From Lunularia cruciata (lineage: Eukaryota > Streptophyta > Marchantiopsida > Lunulariales > Lunulariaceae), in assembly GCA_948567375.1 (NCBI GenBank), contig OX419755.1, forward strand, positions 22,821,001 through 22,885,000: DNA of 64,000 nucleotides, read 5' to 3'. A program made the position numbers and the translations under genes. The notes below the pieces were generated by a model. That model made no database searches. It was given only the letters and a program-made list of their open reading frames with translations, and was not told the DNA's origin. Of this stretch, positions 21,608-32,999 are shown one piece after another. Position 1 is the first letter of the stretch; each line of letters opens with the position of its first letter.

Positions 21608-22397
21608 TCACTTAGCCATCATCATCTTCACAAACTCTTCGTAGTTAATCTGACCATCCCCATCGACATCTGCCTCACGGATCATTTCATCGACTTCATC
21701 GTCGGTAAGCTTCTCTCCCAAATTAGTCATAACGTGTCGGAGCTCCATCGCGCTGATGAAACCATTTTGGTCTTTGTCGAACACACGGAAAGCTTCCTTC
21801 AGCTCCTCCTCTGAGTCAGTGTCCTTCATTTTCCTGGCCATCAGGCTCAAAAACTCGGCAAAATCGATGGTACCATTTCCATCGGCGTCAACCTCGTTGA
21901 TCATGTCCTGCAACTCTGCCTCGGTAGGGTTCTGTCCCAACGATCGCATGACGGTACCGAGCTCCTTGGTGGTAATGCTGCCTGCGATTGGAATGGCACA
22001 GGGACCGTTTGAGAACTACCATCCAGCGAAGCCTTCCCACCAGCGTCCTTGGCGAGGTTGAGAGGGAGTTGCATATCGTAAGATTGGCAAGAAAACAGAA
22101 TACTACTCGTAATAAAAGAGAGCAATAAAACTAGGATGGACGATGTAGAGCTTCGATCGCGCTCAAGGATAGAAGAATCCTTCTAGCCGCATCCGCTGTT
22201 CCCGAGGTGTTGCAAAGAGGATTCGTCTCGGCAAGAGATCGACAACAGCAACACGATAGCAATGGATGAAACGACCAAGCAAGGAGAGAGAGAGGGGGGG
22301 AGAGCGAGTCGAATAACGCACCATCACCATCCTTGTCGAATAGGCTGAAAGCCTCCTTGAACTCAGCAATCTGCTCCTCGGTGAGCTGCTCTACCAT
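21608..22397 (-). CDS. CAM: Calmodulin (two exons)
   Basis: Exon 1 is 22397-22322 ([18 protein letters not shown] to FDKDGDG) and exon 2 is 21981-21608. The 340-bp GT-AG intron splits codon Gly26, the position usual in land-plant calmodulin genes. The product is 149 residues, the family length. Four complete EF-hand loops are present: DKDGDGSITTKE (about 21-32), [12 protein letters not shown] (57-68), [12 protein letters not shown] (94-105) and [12 protein letters not shown] (130-141). It ends KMMMAK. Calmodulin is the cytosolic and nuclear Ca2+ sensor that binds kinases, channels and transcription factors. The N-terminus reads M-V-E-Q-L rather than the common M-A-D-Q-L, and loop 3 has A-M-E-L where A-A-E-L is usual; all Ca-ligand positions are kept. 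It appears intact and expressed in principle. Confidence 0.97.
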
Positions 22398-24996
22398 TTT
22401 GACAAGAATGCAAACTGGCTGGGACTGGCGGAAAGAGGCAGGTGGTTCGAGTTTCACGTACTCCACGCGGACTGGGAAATTGCAAGTTCCTACGCGCACA
22501 CACGAACGATGAAGGAAAGCGAGATAGCTGTTATGTTATGGACGCTGCAACGAGACGCGAAGAGAGGAGACCAGACAAAACAACGAGGCGACAACAGGAC
22601 TGGGGCCCAGGAAAAGACTTCTTCCCCTCTCTGCTCTATCCTCCTCTCCCAAGACCTGCTTACTAGTAGCCCGCGCCTGCTTATGCCTCACATGTATGTA
22701 TGGTGATGTCATTCCTTGCCGAGGTAGTATTCGATATGGTAATAAGTAAATAGAGGGTGGAGTAGACTTCTTACCTTCCTCACAGCACTGCAGGAGGTAA
22801 GGAGGAGCCCTAAAGTTTAATGCTGATGCTGTTCCACGAGCGCGCTATGAGAAGTAAAGGACTAGTTTGGAGGACTAGTATGATTCTCAGATCCAGTTCT
22901 GGAAACAAATACCCTAGCCAGAGAACGCAAGACTCCAACAAACCGCTTCCGAAAGAAGAAAAGAGCCCTACAGTCACTAGCGAAACCACTACGTTCCGCC
23001 AATCAGCAGTGGTTTCTAGATCTACACTGTTGCGTACCATTCCTCGGTGGACCCCATTTAGACCAAACTAGTTATAGTGAGACACCCTCCAGTAGTAGAA
23101 GTACGAACCAGGACCTGAAGTAGGTAGTAGAACCGGACAGAAGAAGTAAAGTACCTCTCCGGAGTCAGTAACCAAGCCATCAAATACAGTAACCGGATCC
23201 AACAACCGTTAGGGGGTCACGCAAAACAAATGTGGCTCCGGGTTGTTTACGCGATGATTACTTCCTCTCTGTAAGGAGATTGACATGATATCATTCCTGC
23301 ATGGAAAAGGCATCATTATTCCAAATCACCCGTCAACGTCTCGTCCTTTTGACATCTGAGCTCGTTCCTTCGCGGAAACACTCCCTCCGCTCTCAGCGAG
23401 AAATCTTTTCTCATTCTTGTTCCAAATATAGATTGAGGTACAAAGATTTCACAACCGAAGATATGCGGCGGCTTTGATCTTGTTCAACTTTTCTGGTTCT
23501 TGCGTCTATGATAGGCTGTTGGAGCGTATCAAAGACGCAGTAGTACTCTATCTGTTGATGGAGGGAAGATACACCCTATTTGTCCATCTTCCTTCCCTTG
23601 AGCCACGCTTGTGAGAAATATACCGTTTGCAATTTGTCCATTACAGCATTCTACTACTCACTCAACAACAACATATCATGGAGGCACTAATTCCTGGGTA
23701 CTCGAACTACACTATCGATACTCTTGGACATTTCGCCTCATGGTATAACGGTTGTAGAGTGAGTAGTGAGTAGTGGACAAAACTGTAAATTGGAGTACTT
23801 CACAAAGTAGTCGCTTCCAGCATTACTCGATCGATCAATATCAGCAGTAGCAGAAAGATAGGCACAGTTCAGAATCGCTACAATTAGGAAAGATTTGCCC
23901 TGTATCATACTTCGTTGCGGAAAGGAACGTTGGCCTTAGAGTACTGTAGTCTGGCTAGTTTGCTTCACAGGATACAGTAATTTCTTTTAGGAGGACTCTA
24001 CGTGTTGATGGACGGAAGTTGACCATAGTTAATCACTATTCCCACTATGGGAACCTTGGCTTCTGTGGCACGTTGCCGGAATCGTGGATGAAGAGTAAAC
24101 GGGTTTGCTTCCTTTGATATAACACTGTATTTTAGAGATTCTCCATCAATTAACAATCAAAGATAGATAACAAGAAAGCCGACCTCATAGATGATAGAAC
24201 AAAAAGGATGGGAAGACCCCATCAAGTCCCACAAGGGAGAGACAAAAGAGGTAGAATGGGCTAGAGTTCTTCGGTAGGAGATATCGTCAAGAATGGAGGA
24301 AAGGTAACCTGGAACAATCGTTCATTTAGTATGCAGTGAACAGTGTGAATTGAAGGATGAAGATAACCAGAGTTCGAAGAGGCCCAGCATGATCTAGTCG
24401 AGTCATGATGTAAGTATTTGTAGGAACCGACAAGAAGTAACAGTTCGAGATGTACAAGGCATGATCTGAAGCTCTTTTAGAACCGACAAGAAAGAACCCT
24501 AGATGTAGTTAGAAGCGCATGTAGCATGATCTAGCCACTATAGTGCTGGTGCTCAGTACCCCCGACAAGAACTTTTTTCCTTCAGCTAATTGAGATTGTG
24601 AGGATCCGATTCCTCCCATCTGCCCTTTCTGCAGTATAGAGAGGATTCTTCACCAACCAGGGTTACCTCCGAGGTCAATAGTTCCCGCCTCTCAAATCGC
24701 ACGATCGTGAATCGAGGCTGCAGAATCTAAATCTATTGCCTGCCAGCTAACTGTAGTTCCATCGCAGTGAAACACCTTGTGCGGTTTGGGCTACTTCCAC
24801 CATGACAATCTGCAGTCCTGCAGAGAGTGTGCGTGAAGAGAAGGACGTTAGAGAACTTGGAACATCATTGAGCTACACAAGCCGGACCTATCCTTGGCTG
24901 CGACGACAGACCTGACTGTCTGTCACCGGGATATGGTGACAGGCAAAAAGAACAATTTTTTTAGGGTTACAAAAATGTTTGATCACGCGAAAGACC
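22398..24996 (-). promoter_or_regulatory. Upstream region of calmodulin
   Basis: The 5' leader and promoter of calmodulin must lie here. Pyrimidine-rich stretches read on the minus strand occur around 22560-22680. I cannot point to a convincing TATA box or transcription start. The region is rich in short TAGTAG-type words (23090-23160). Around 23628-23672 and 23752-23797 two segments are imperfect inverted repeats ('ctactactcactcaacaac' against 'gttgtagagtgagtagtgag'). Confidence 0.35.
24197..24264 (-). repeat. LINE-tail hairpin repeat, copy D (minus)
   Basis: Read on the minus strand: CTAGCCCATTCTACCTC, TTTTGTCTCTCCCTTGTG, GATGGGGTCTTCCCATC, then CTTTTTGTT. It is the same family as copies A, B and C but lacks the final CCTACGCGGTCGCC part. 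Confidence 0.75.
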
Positions 24997-27025
24997 TTCC
25001 TGCCTGTCCTTGCTGGTCACGCTGGATCGGGTCAACCCGGATGAACCCGCAGTTGGAACGTGATCTAAATTAAAAGTAAGCAAAGAGGAAGGCAAGAAAT
25101 TGGCAAGAAATTCAAGAATATCGGCGCGAAATGTACACATGCCAATAACGGCGCTCGAAAGAGGAAGGCGCGGAGGGTGGGAGGGACGATTAGCGGGGCC
25201 GTCGCAAGACAAGAAACTGGCTGCTGCTGAACCACAGTTGATAATCGAACGTTACAGTGACGTTAGCCGGACAGATACAGTACAGGAGAGCGATAGGAAG
25301 TAATAACACCACGTGCGCAGTCTGTCAGTAATTGCTGATACTCTCCGTTGGATCAAGCCAAAGTAACGTGGCGGAATCATTATATTGCATTCCGCGTAGT
25401 CGACGCGGTACTTTACGACTGGTCTCATCTCTAAACGCGTGAATCTCCACGCGGCTTCTATTGGTTGGTCACCCTGTCCCACTCACTTCACCGAGAATTT
25501 CTCCCCTTTCCCGCTGACCTTCACCATAGCACCGGCCGCCGGTGGTTCCCCTTTATAAGTTGGCCATACCACATCCGAGCCTGCTGCCTTCGGAATGATC
25601 GTCGGCAGCACGATATGTGGCTTGACGTGAAAGGTATCTTTTCTGCCGATCGTGGCAGGTCTTCGTTGATGGGGGCAAAACGCGTTCTCTGACACTTGTC
25701 GGACCGCATCATGACGGCATACTTGTACAGAAACACGGAAGGGGACCCTAGGCAGCGCATGCGCCTGCCCGGCATATCAAAGCCGCGTACGGGCTCCAGA
25801 CGGGGATCCGTTTTCGCCAAACTCGCAATCCGATGGCCTTAAGAAGCATTCAGGCGGTCCATATTCGTCAACGTCAGCCACAACGGACAGGCCTCTCCCC
25901 GGCTCATCTGTCTACTACAGGAACACTCATCACGTGTGGCTGACTTCGACGGCGCCGAACCCGGCGTCTACTGTGAACCTATCTGTCCATCTCCGGCGAG
26001 CTCAGACGGGAAGACCATTCTTCTTATCTCTATCCACCCAGGTACCGAATGAATCAACAAATATCCCTCCTACTGTACTGTTCCCTACCCTACCATTCCG
26101 TGCTCCTAAACGCGTAAACCACGACTTGGACATTCCCGATCGCCTGAAGTCTCAAATACACCGACTACTGTGTTGAAGACTCGGAACATGTGCCAAGGTG
26201 CTCGGCAACTACTGGCCCGACTTTTCTTCTGCTACCACCCATCTCATATATTAAGATACCGAAGATGGCGTTTCCTGAGCAGCAGTGCATGTCGCACTTT
26301 CTGCGAATATATCTTTTGACTACGACGTTTGATTCAGAACCTTGTTCGAAATTCTCTAAAATTAGATCCATGTCCTCTAATACCAATGATTGATTGACGC
26401 TCATTATCGTGGTAAATCAATTTAATAGTTTCTGCCATTCCTCCTTCAATCTGACCGTGGCTCTGCTTGCTTGTTGGATAGAATGCACGTGTGACAACAT
26501 CCAGATGGGGTAGGCAAGGTCCTTGTTCACTTCGGGTGTATATTAGAACTAGAGATTTCGGGCCCCTGGAAACTGATTGTTGTTAAGTAATCGAGTTCCA
26601 ACCCTGTAGAGACTGCTTTTAGCTTTTTTCGAATCCACCATCGTGCGTAATAGCTTTTGCTTTTGCATAGCTCAAGAGATTTGCCTTTTGATGTCAATTT
26701 ATAAATTTGTGGACGAGATGTCAGTACCCTCCCGGTTCCTGTCAACTGTTTACAGGAAGAAAAGGCGGAGCCAATGTGAGATGTATGGTGAGGAAAGGGT
26801 TTTTTCTGTGGTTGAGAGAGTTGACTTAAAACATTTGTCATTTCGGTTATCCGGCTGCTTTCCATAGTCATGACTCTTGGGATTTGGAAGCCCAAAAAGT
26901 TCATAAAGTGTCTTGTGAATTGCAATTCTTTTATTCTATTAAATAACGCGAAAAAGGCAAATCACTAAAAGCTTATCAACAAAAACCGCAAGGTTCTATT
27001 TGTGTAAGTGACATTCTTGCTTTTC
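24997..27025. other. Intergenic region, no gene recognised
   Basis: Base composition is higher in G and C at 25.1-26.1 kb, where overlapping frames open on both strands (for example 25521-25820 minus and 25465-25692 plus). None resembles a known family, and the antisense overlap suggests a compositional effect. It could hold an unrecognised non-coding or first-exon sequence. Confidence 0.35.
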
Positions 27026-27119
27026 TTGGGGCTTAGCCCCATGTTACCTTTTTTGTCTCTCCCTTGTATGGCTTGATGGGGTCGTCCCATCCTTCGTTTT
27101 TCCTACGCGGTCGCCTTTC
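27026..27119 (+). repeat. LINE-tail hairpin repeat, copy C
   Basis: GGGGCTTAGCCCC is a perfect short hairpin. It is followed by TTTTTTGTCTCTCCCTTGTA, GATGGGGTCGTCCCATC and CCTACGCGGTCGCCTTTC. It is the best-preserved copy of the family. Confidence 0.8.
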
Positions 27120-28700
27120 ATCGCTTTTCTACTATTCAACAGAACCGACTGCAGTTTCCCGTGTCTTTTTAGGCAGAAATTGGCACTTTATCCAATTAAC
27201 CAATATATCAAACTGTAGTGTGTCCATTCGCCTTTCCAAGCATCATGCGTATTCCAATTACAGCATTGCCCCATAGATTCCGTGTTTCTACTTCATTATG
27301 GTACGAGTATATAACCGTATTTTTAGCATTGTTACGGGTATTTTGGACGACAGTTGAATTCAATCCTGACCCTTTCATCTTTGACCACTTTGTATCGTAT
27401 AGGTTATAGATTGGCATTGTTTTCTACCTTAACCCGTCTCTCGAATATGTTTTCTGGCTCTTAACCTGTACTATGGGGTCAAAGATTCATGTTTGAAGTA
27501 TACGCTGGACAGGTGAGTGCACTTGCAATGCGTCAAAAGCATGGATACTGGACCTTTCTGGCGGATAAGAGGAAGATAAGATATCTTCCATCCATTCCGA
27601 GTTGCTTTCCATTTCAAACGGTGTTGCAATTCACACGAGAACAATCCATTCCGAGTTGCTTTCCATTTCAAACGGTGTTGCAATTCACACGAGAACAATC
27701 ACAGGTGATGCTTCTTTGGATGTTTTTGTTATTTGAAAATAGAACTACTTGTATAGCTCAGATATCTTAGATGCTATAGGGTAGATCCTCTTACAAATCA
27801 CATAAATTTTAGATGCTACATGGCGGATTTCTCCTACAAATATTATTAAAACTTAGCTCCATTTCAAATGAACCTCCTGAGATAGATTCATTCTCATTCA
27901 CTTGGAGTCCTTCAATTGCTTATGAGCTTGGTCCCTTGCTAAATTGCTAATAGCCCAAGTACGGTCCTCACTCCCTCTAACTTCCCAGCAGGATTCCAAT
28001 TCACCATAAATGGTTTGAGAGTTTTGGGATCTCCTTTGGGATACAAGGATTATTGCAGTACTTTCATTTCAGACATCCTAGTGCAGGCCATAGCCCATGT
28101 TCATCTCCTAGCCCAGTTGGGGAATTGTCGTGCGTATATACATCGCTACATAACATACATCACTATCAACACTATAGACACATAACTCACACATAAGTCA
28201 TACATAGACTCTAAAGTGACACAATCGCCCCCTAGCTAGCAATTAGGTCCCTCTAACTCTGGATAGCCCTTCTACTCAAAGTATATGGTATACCCTATGA
28301 TGGGCAAAGATAAGGAGGCCGTGTGCTATTGAGCACTATCGTTAGTCACTTGTATGCAATCTATAGCATATAAAGGATGAACTAGCTATAGGTCAAGTAC
28401 ATCTAGGACATAACCACTGAACCACCATGATGAGAGGAGTCATACATGCCATATGTCATCCTCTTGAATAGCTATCACACACTAACATAGTAATAGCTCC
28501 ACCAAAAGAGCCACAAAACATACACCTCAAGCATGCCCGTACAAGAGCCAAGCTTGGGTCCATAATACAATCAATGTTTAGGAGGTGGCATGGCGCACAA
28601 TTGTGCACGTGATCCTTCTAAACAACACCATCACGTCCTTCCAACAGAAGGACTCTAGATGGCAAAACCTCGTGCACTCACAAGATAGTGCGGCCTATCG
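27120..28700. other. Gap with no gene; possible 3' LTR of the gypsy element at its right end
   Basis: Positions 27120-27800 are non-coding apart from the 54-bp tandem duplication. Positions 27800-28700 lie just 3' of the minus-strand integrase relic and should contain the 3' untranslated region and LTR of that element. I could not find a matching second LTR near 35.3-36.9 kb by eye. Confidence 0.35.
27591..27698. repeat. Perfect 54-bp tandem duplication
   Basis: 27591-27644 and 27645-27698 are identical (start TCCATTCCGAGTTGC, end ACACGAGAACAA). Perfect identity indicates a recent duplication, or an assembly artefact. Confidence 0.95.
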
Positions 28701-28725
28701 AAACATCAAGTGTCGTTGATGTTGT

Positions 28726-29790
28726 CTATTGTAGATATACATAATCACCTGGATTAAATCGATGGATTGAGGGTTTATAACCTCCTCCTTGAATAGTAGC
28801 ATAATGTAAGGTATCCCTATGTTGAGCAATTGCAAAGTTTTGAAAGGCCATCGACATCACTCTTCGAAAGATCTCTACCCATTGAGAACATGCGCTCACC
28901 CATACCTCTTGATCATCCAAGTCCAAGACTACTATAGTATCTTGACAAATGGCTACATTTTAATTTGGATCTCATCCATAGAATAGAAAGAAAGGAGAGA
29001 AGGATACTAAAGAGGCTTGCCGGTTGAGCCGATAGCCCATGGCCAACCAAAGATCCCAATCTCCCAAGTGGCCTCTTTGCAAACCATACTTCCGCAATCC
29101 TCTCTTCATTGTTTGAACCACTCTCTCTACTAAGCCATCTGCTTCAAGGTTATCTCGGGAGGTAGTATGATGATCAATCAAAGCTTTGTCACACAAGACC
29201 TAAAACTCCCCCAAGAACTTTGTACCTTGATCAGTCAAAACCTCAGCTTGTGCACCAAAATGACTAAGGATCCAATCTAGGAACAAATAAGCCATCCCTT
29301 CACTAGACTTGTCTGGAAGTGCCACCAACTCAATCCACTTGGAGAAGTGCTCCACCATCACCAAAACATACCGATGATGTCTCACAATCAACGGTAAAGG
29401 TCCAACAAAGTCCAAACTCTAATGATAATCCAATCCCATGATAGGTAATGGGTGTAATTGTGGCGTAAGAGCATTGCATGATGCTCTAACTTGGTCACAA
29501 ACCACACATCTTGCAACAACTATTGTACATAGGTATGCATACCGCACCACCAATATTGACTCTGGAGTAAGCTATATGTATGCTTTATTCCAAAATGTCC
29601 TAGCTCCTCATGAGCATGACGGACCAATTTTAGTCTCTGAGATGGAAGTTGTACTACTCTCACTCTACCATCCTCCCATACATGCAAAGGATGTCTGCCC
29701 TCCAATCTAAACCGTCTGGCTTGCTGAAAAACACAGTCTCTCTCCTTGGTCCCAATTATGCCACTCACACACCAATGCAAAGATAGTCTA
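28726..29790 (-). pseudogene. Integrase domain of the methyltransferase-bearing gypsy relic
   Basis: The zinc-binding region is in 29780-29520 (VRHAHEELGHFGIKHTYSLL, then YWWCGMHTYVQ). The catalytic core begins MDFVGPLPLIVRHHRYVLVM (29415) with the first Asp. TDQGTKFLGEF holds the second, and the Glu region is EADGLVERVVQTMKRG (about 29140). The C-terminal part (28926-28726) ends IHRFNPGDYVYLQ, a conserved feature of gypsy integrase tails. I saw no chromodomain. In an active element the integrase would insert the cDNA copy into the host chromosome. Confidence 0.85.
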
Positions 29791-30091
29791 TCACTAAGAC
29801 ATCATCGTGAATGTCTAGCTGAATTGTACCAGTATCTTCACTTGATCTATGACCTCAATAACTCCTCCTGTATGCGTTGAGAGATATCACCAAAGTCTTA
29901 AAATTTATACAAATAAAGGCAGATGCATGCTAACCCGGCATCATCTCCTCATCTATCTCACCATGCTTACATGCTCCGGTCTGATCTTGTTGGCTAGGAT
30001 ATGGGTTTCTACTCAATCTATTGGTATCAAAGTTCACCATTCTAGGTTTGTGAATAATCGTGAAATCATACTCCTATATAATCAGAGCCCA

Positions 30092-31250
30092 TCATGCAAG
30101 CTTTCTTGAAAGGTTGTTGTATTCCATCAACCACTTCAGTGGCTGATGATCAATGATGAGAGTGAAGGGATTACCAAATAGGTAACATTGGAAATGTGCT
30201 ACTGCCCAAACTGCTGCCAAGTACTCTCCCTCATATGAACTATACTTTGCCTCCACTGAATTATTGGAGTGACTAGCATAGGCCACCACAAACTCCTTCC
30301 CCTCATCATCATGTTGGGTGAGCACTACTCCAAGCCCCAACATACTCCAATCAGTGTGAACTTGAAATGGTTGTCCTCTATTTGGTCTCCTCAAAATAGG
30401 AGCAGATGTCAACCTTTCCTTGAGCTCTACAAAAGCTCTCTCCTACTTATCTCCCCAACACCACTCTTGTGTAAGCTTGGTCATCTTTGTCAAGGCCTTG
30501 GCAATGGCACTAAGTCCTCTAACATATTGGTGATAGAAGTTTGCCAACACAAGGAATGCTTGAACTTTGCTCACATCCGTAGGCTGAGGAATAAGTGCAA
30601 TAGCCTCCACCTTGGTCTGCTGAACACCAAGTCCTCTAGGGTAGATAGTGTGACCCAAATACTCAACCTGCTTGTAGAAGAACCTACACTTCCTACGATG
30701 TAATTTTTAGTCCATGAGATCTCAACCTCTCAAACACTTCCAACAATTGTCTCTCATGCTCCTCCATAGTAGGGCTATAGACCAAAAATATCATCAATAT
30801 AGCACCAAGCAAAATCCAATCCAACTAGGATCTTGTCCATGACATCCTTAAACTCAACAAGAGCATTGTTTAACTCAAATGGTAAGAACCTCCACTGATA
30901 TAACACATCCTTTATGTGAGGATCAATATCCTAAAATGTTGTCTTGGACTTATCCTCCTCTCTGATTGGCAACTAATGATATCCTACTCAAAGATCCAAA
31001 ATACTAAAGACTTTTGCATGCCTAATTGCATCAAAGATCTCCTCCGATGTAGGCATGGCATACTAATCAGCCCTAGTCTATCGGTTGATAAGACTGTAAT
31101 CTCCACACATCCGCCTATATGTGTTGTTGCCATGCATATCCTTCTTGGTTAGCATCATTGTCACTAATACATACTCTCCATGTGAAATCTCTACCAAACC
31201 AACCTCAAAAAAGTCACTACTCCAGCTCTAAATCAATGTCCTCTCCATAT
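30092..31250 (-). pseudogene. Reverse transcriptase and RNase H of the methyltransferase-bearing gypsy relic
   Basis: Reverse transcriptase is recognisable from VMMLTKKDMHGNNTYRRMCG (near 31150) through ADQYAMPTSEEIFDAIRHAK and FLPFELNNALVEFKDVMDKI. The catalytic FAWCYIDDIFG follows, with YIDD at 30801-30790. The connection region is in 30658-30443 (VSKVQAFLVLANFYHQYV). RNase H is in 30412-30092 (FQVHTDWSMLGLGVVLTQHD, NNSVEAKYSSYEGEYLA, TLIIDHQPLKWLMEYN). The catalytic Asp-Asp is kept, but stops and frame changes interrupt the domain. Confidence 0.9.
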
Positions 31251-31539
31251 CACTATATCAATAAGGACATCAAAAAATTGTTGTATTGTTAGTCAGCTCA
31301 ATCCGTATACCATGTCCCTTTAGAGCACCCAAATCCTTCATACTAAAGGCAAAACAACTTATGTAGCTCCTCAAGAACCTCCAAACCCTCCATCTTTCTT
31401 CTCCTATAAGCTTGGGTCCAAGATCTGGCTCCCAAGTATCCTCTGTAATTGTAGTAAGAGTGGAAGATGTGCTGACTAACTGCTACACTAGGCCCTTGGG
31501 AGCATTAGTATCATGCCTCCCACCACTAGAGGTCCCATC

Positions 31540-32760
31540 TTATGTGTGAAAAACTCCCTCCACTTTGGCTGCAAGCTCCACACGTCCTCTAGCAGCATCC
31601 CAAGTAGACCAAGGGTGTAATCCAAGTAGCACACGCTCACATAGATGGACTCCAAGTAGACCACTCTCCCTAGTAGCTATTGGATGTGTCCCAAGAATTC
31701 CATGTCCACTCAGTCTATTGCTCCCAACATGTGCCTGAATTGTCTTAATAGGCACAAGGCTCACAAATGTCCGAGTGGTGATGCCTATCAAGTGCTTCGT
31801 ACATTGCTCTGCTAAGCCAAGGCTCACAATCCATGTCAAACAATTCAGGTCCATAGCCTGACCTAACACGTGATGCTCAGATGCCTCTGACACTGTTGAA
31901 ATAGCAATAATATAGATGCAAAAACCCATTGCTCGCTCTCTCTCATTGGCATTGGTTCCACCAACTACTGTAATTGTGAGTCCTAAACCAATCCAGGACT
32001 TCTTCTCAAAAATTATGAGAACCTAAACCTGGGAAACTCATAAGTGTGGGAAAAGAGGCTCTAGGCTATCCAACTAAGTTCACCATTACCATAGGTGACC
32101 TATCAACCACTACCACCATTTGAGACTGACGCTCAACATCCAAGATGTCATCAACAATGATGGTCTAGTTGTTGAATCCCGTCATAAGCGCGTTGTAGAA
32201 CCTCTTTAGGTAAGAGGTTTGTCCACCAAAGACAAAGACAATGAACCCTTGATCCCACTTTGGCTGCTTCTAATAAAACAATAGGTCCCATCCAAGAATG
32301 GACCTGATGTGTAGTTTCCACCACCTGGGTGTGAGAATCACCCATCAAAGGGATGTTCTCCAAAATATAAGCTGGAGAAACAAATTGATGAACCTAAACA
32401 TGTAGTAGTATCCGTAACATCTCCCAAAACACACCAAAACAGAGATCCTAAAGACTCAAACCTCAAAAAGCATGTGTATGTCCCTAACATGGCTATCCCA
32501 AAATCAACAAATGAACAAGCCCATGTCTCTCTAGATCGTGTGCCCCTAGTAAGGAAATTTTTGCTGGTAGGGCCTTCTGGTAACCCCTAATTGTTGACAT
32601 TGGTAGTGACTCAAGATACCGATAAGCCAAGTGTGCGACATGATGTAGAGAGACTCGCCTAGCAGTCTCATCTCTCTCCACATACAAGTACCTCATGTAT
32701 ACGCCTGTAAGACCGCAACTAGTCTGGTGCTAATCCCACCAAACAATTCTAATAAACATA
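31540..32760 (-). pseudogene. DNA (cytosine-5) methyltransferase domain embedded in a Ty3/gypsy polyprotein
   Basis: C5 methyltransferases transfer a methyl group from S-adenosylmethionine to cytosine. Motifs in order: motif I ELFGGIST-L (32749 downward, cofactor loop); then, one frameshift on, YLYVERDETARRVS (motif II region). Motif IV is LILG*PC*G at about 32506-32481, with the catalytic Cys present and stops at the places of Trp and Gln. GLSL*DL..GVFWEMLRIL follows. Motif VI is YILENIP (near 32363), with Glu-Asn present. Motif VIII is VGSRVHCLCLWWTNLL (32260-32210). A target-recognition-like stretch reads RASFPTLMSFP (near 32050). Motif X is LGQAMDLNCLTW (31866 on). Stops fit C-to-T decay. 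The order I-IV-VI-VIII-TRD-X is exactly that of the family. It is a relic, not an active enzyme. Confidence 0.85.
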
Positions 32761-32999
32761 CTTCCTTTATTGGATATTGCAAAGCAATGAGTGTGGTATC
32801 CAGAGGTGTCAAGGTAATTGACTCCAGAGGCTCATCCTCACACTCCTCATCTCTTGGTGGTACAAAGGCTCCACTCCAAGCCTATTGCACCAACCGATCT
32901 GCATGCTACTCCAATGCCTTCCTCTGAACTCCATAATGGAACATCCAAGGTGGATGGAAAAATCCCACTTGTACTCCAAATCCAAGTGATCTCCTCTAG

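Noticed and set aside
22131-22321. Extension of the calmodulin first-exon frame past GDG
   Set aside because: It runs into the intron. The donor at 22321 and acceptor ending at 21982 restore the canonical protein, so the extra residues are not coding.
25252-25820. Overlapping frames of 70-100 codons on both strands
   Set aside because: Sense and antisense frames open together in a GC-richer tract, as expected from base composition; no family match.
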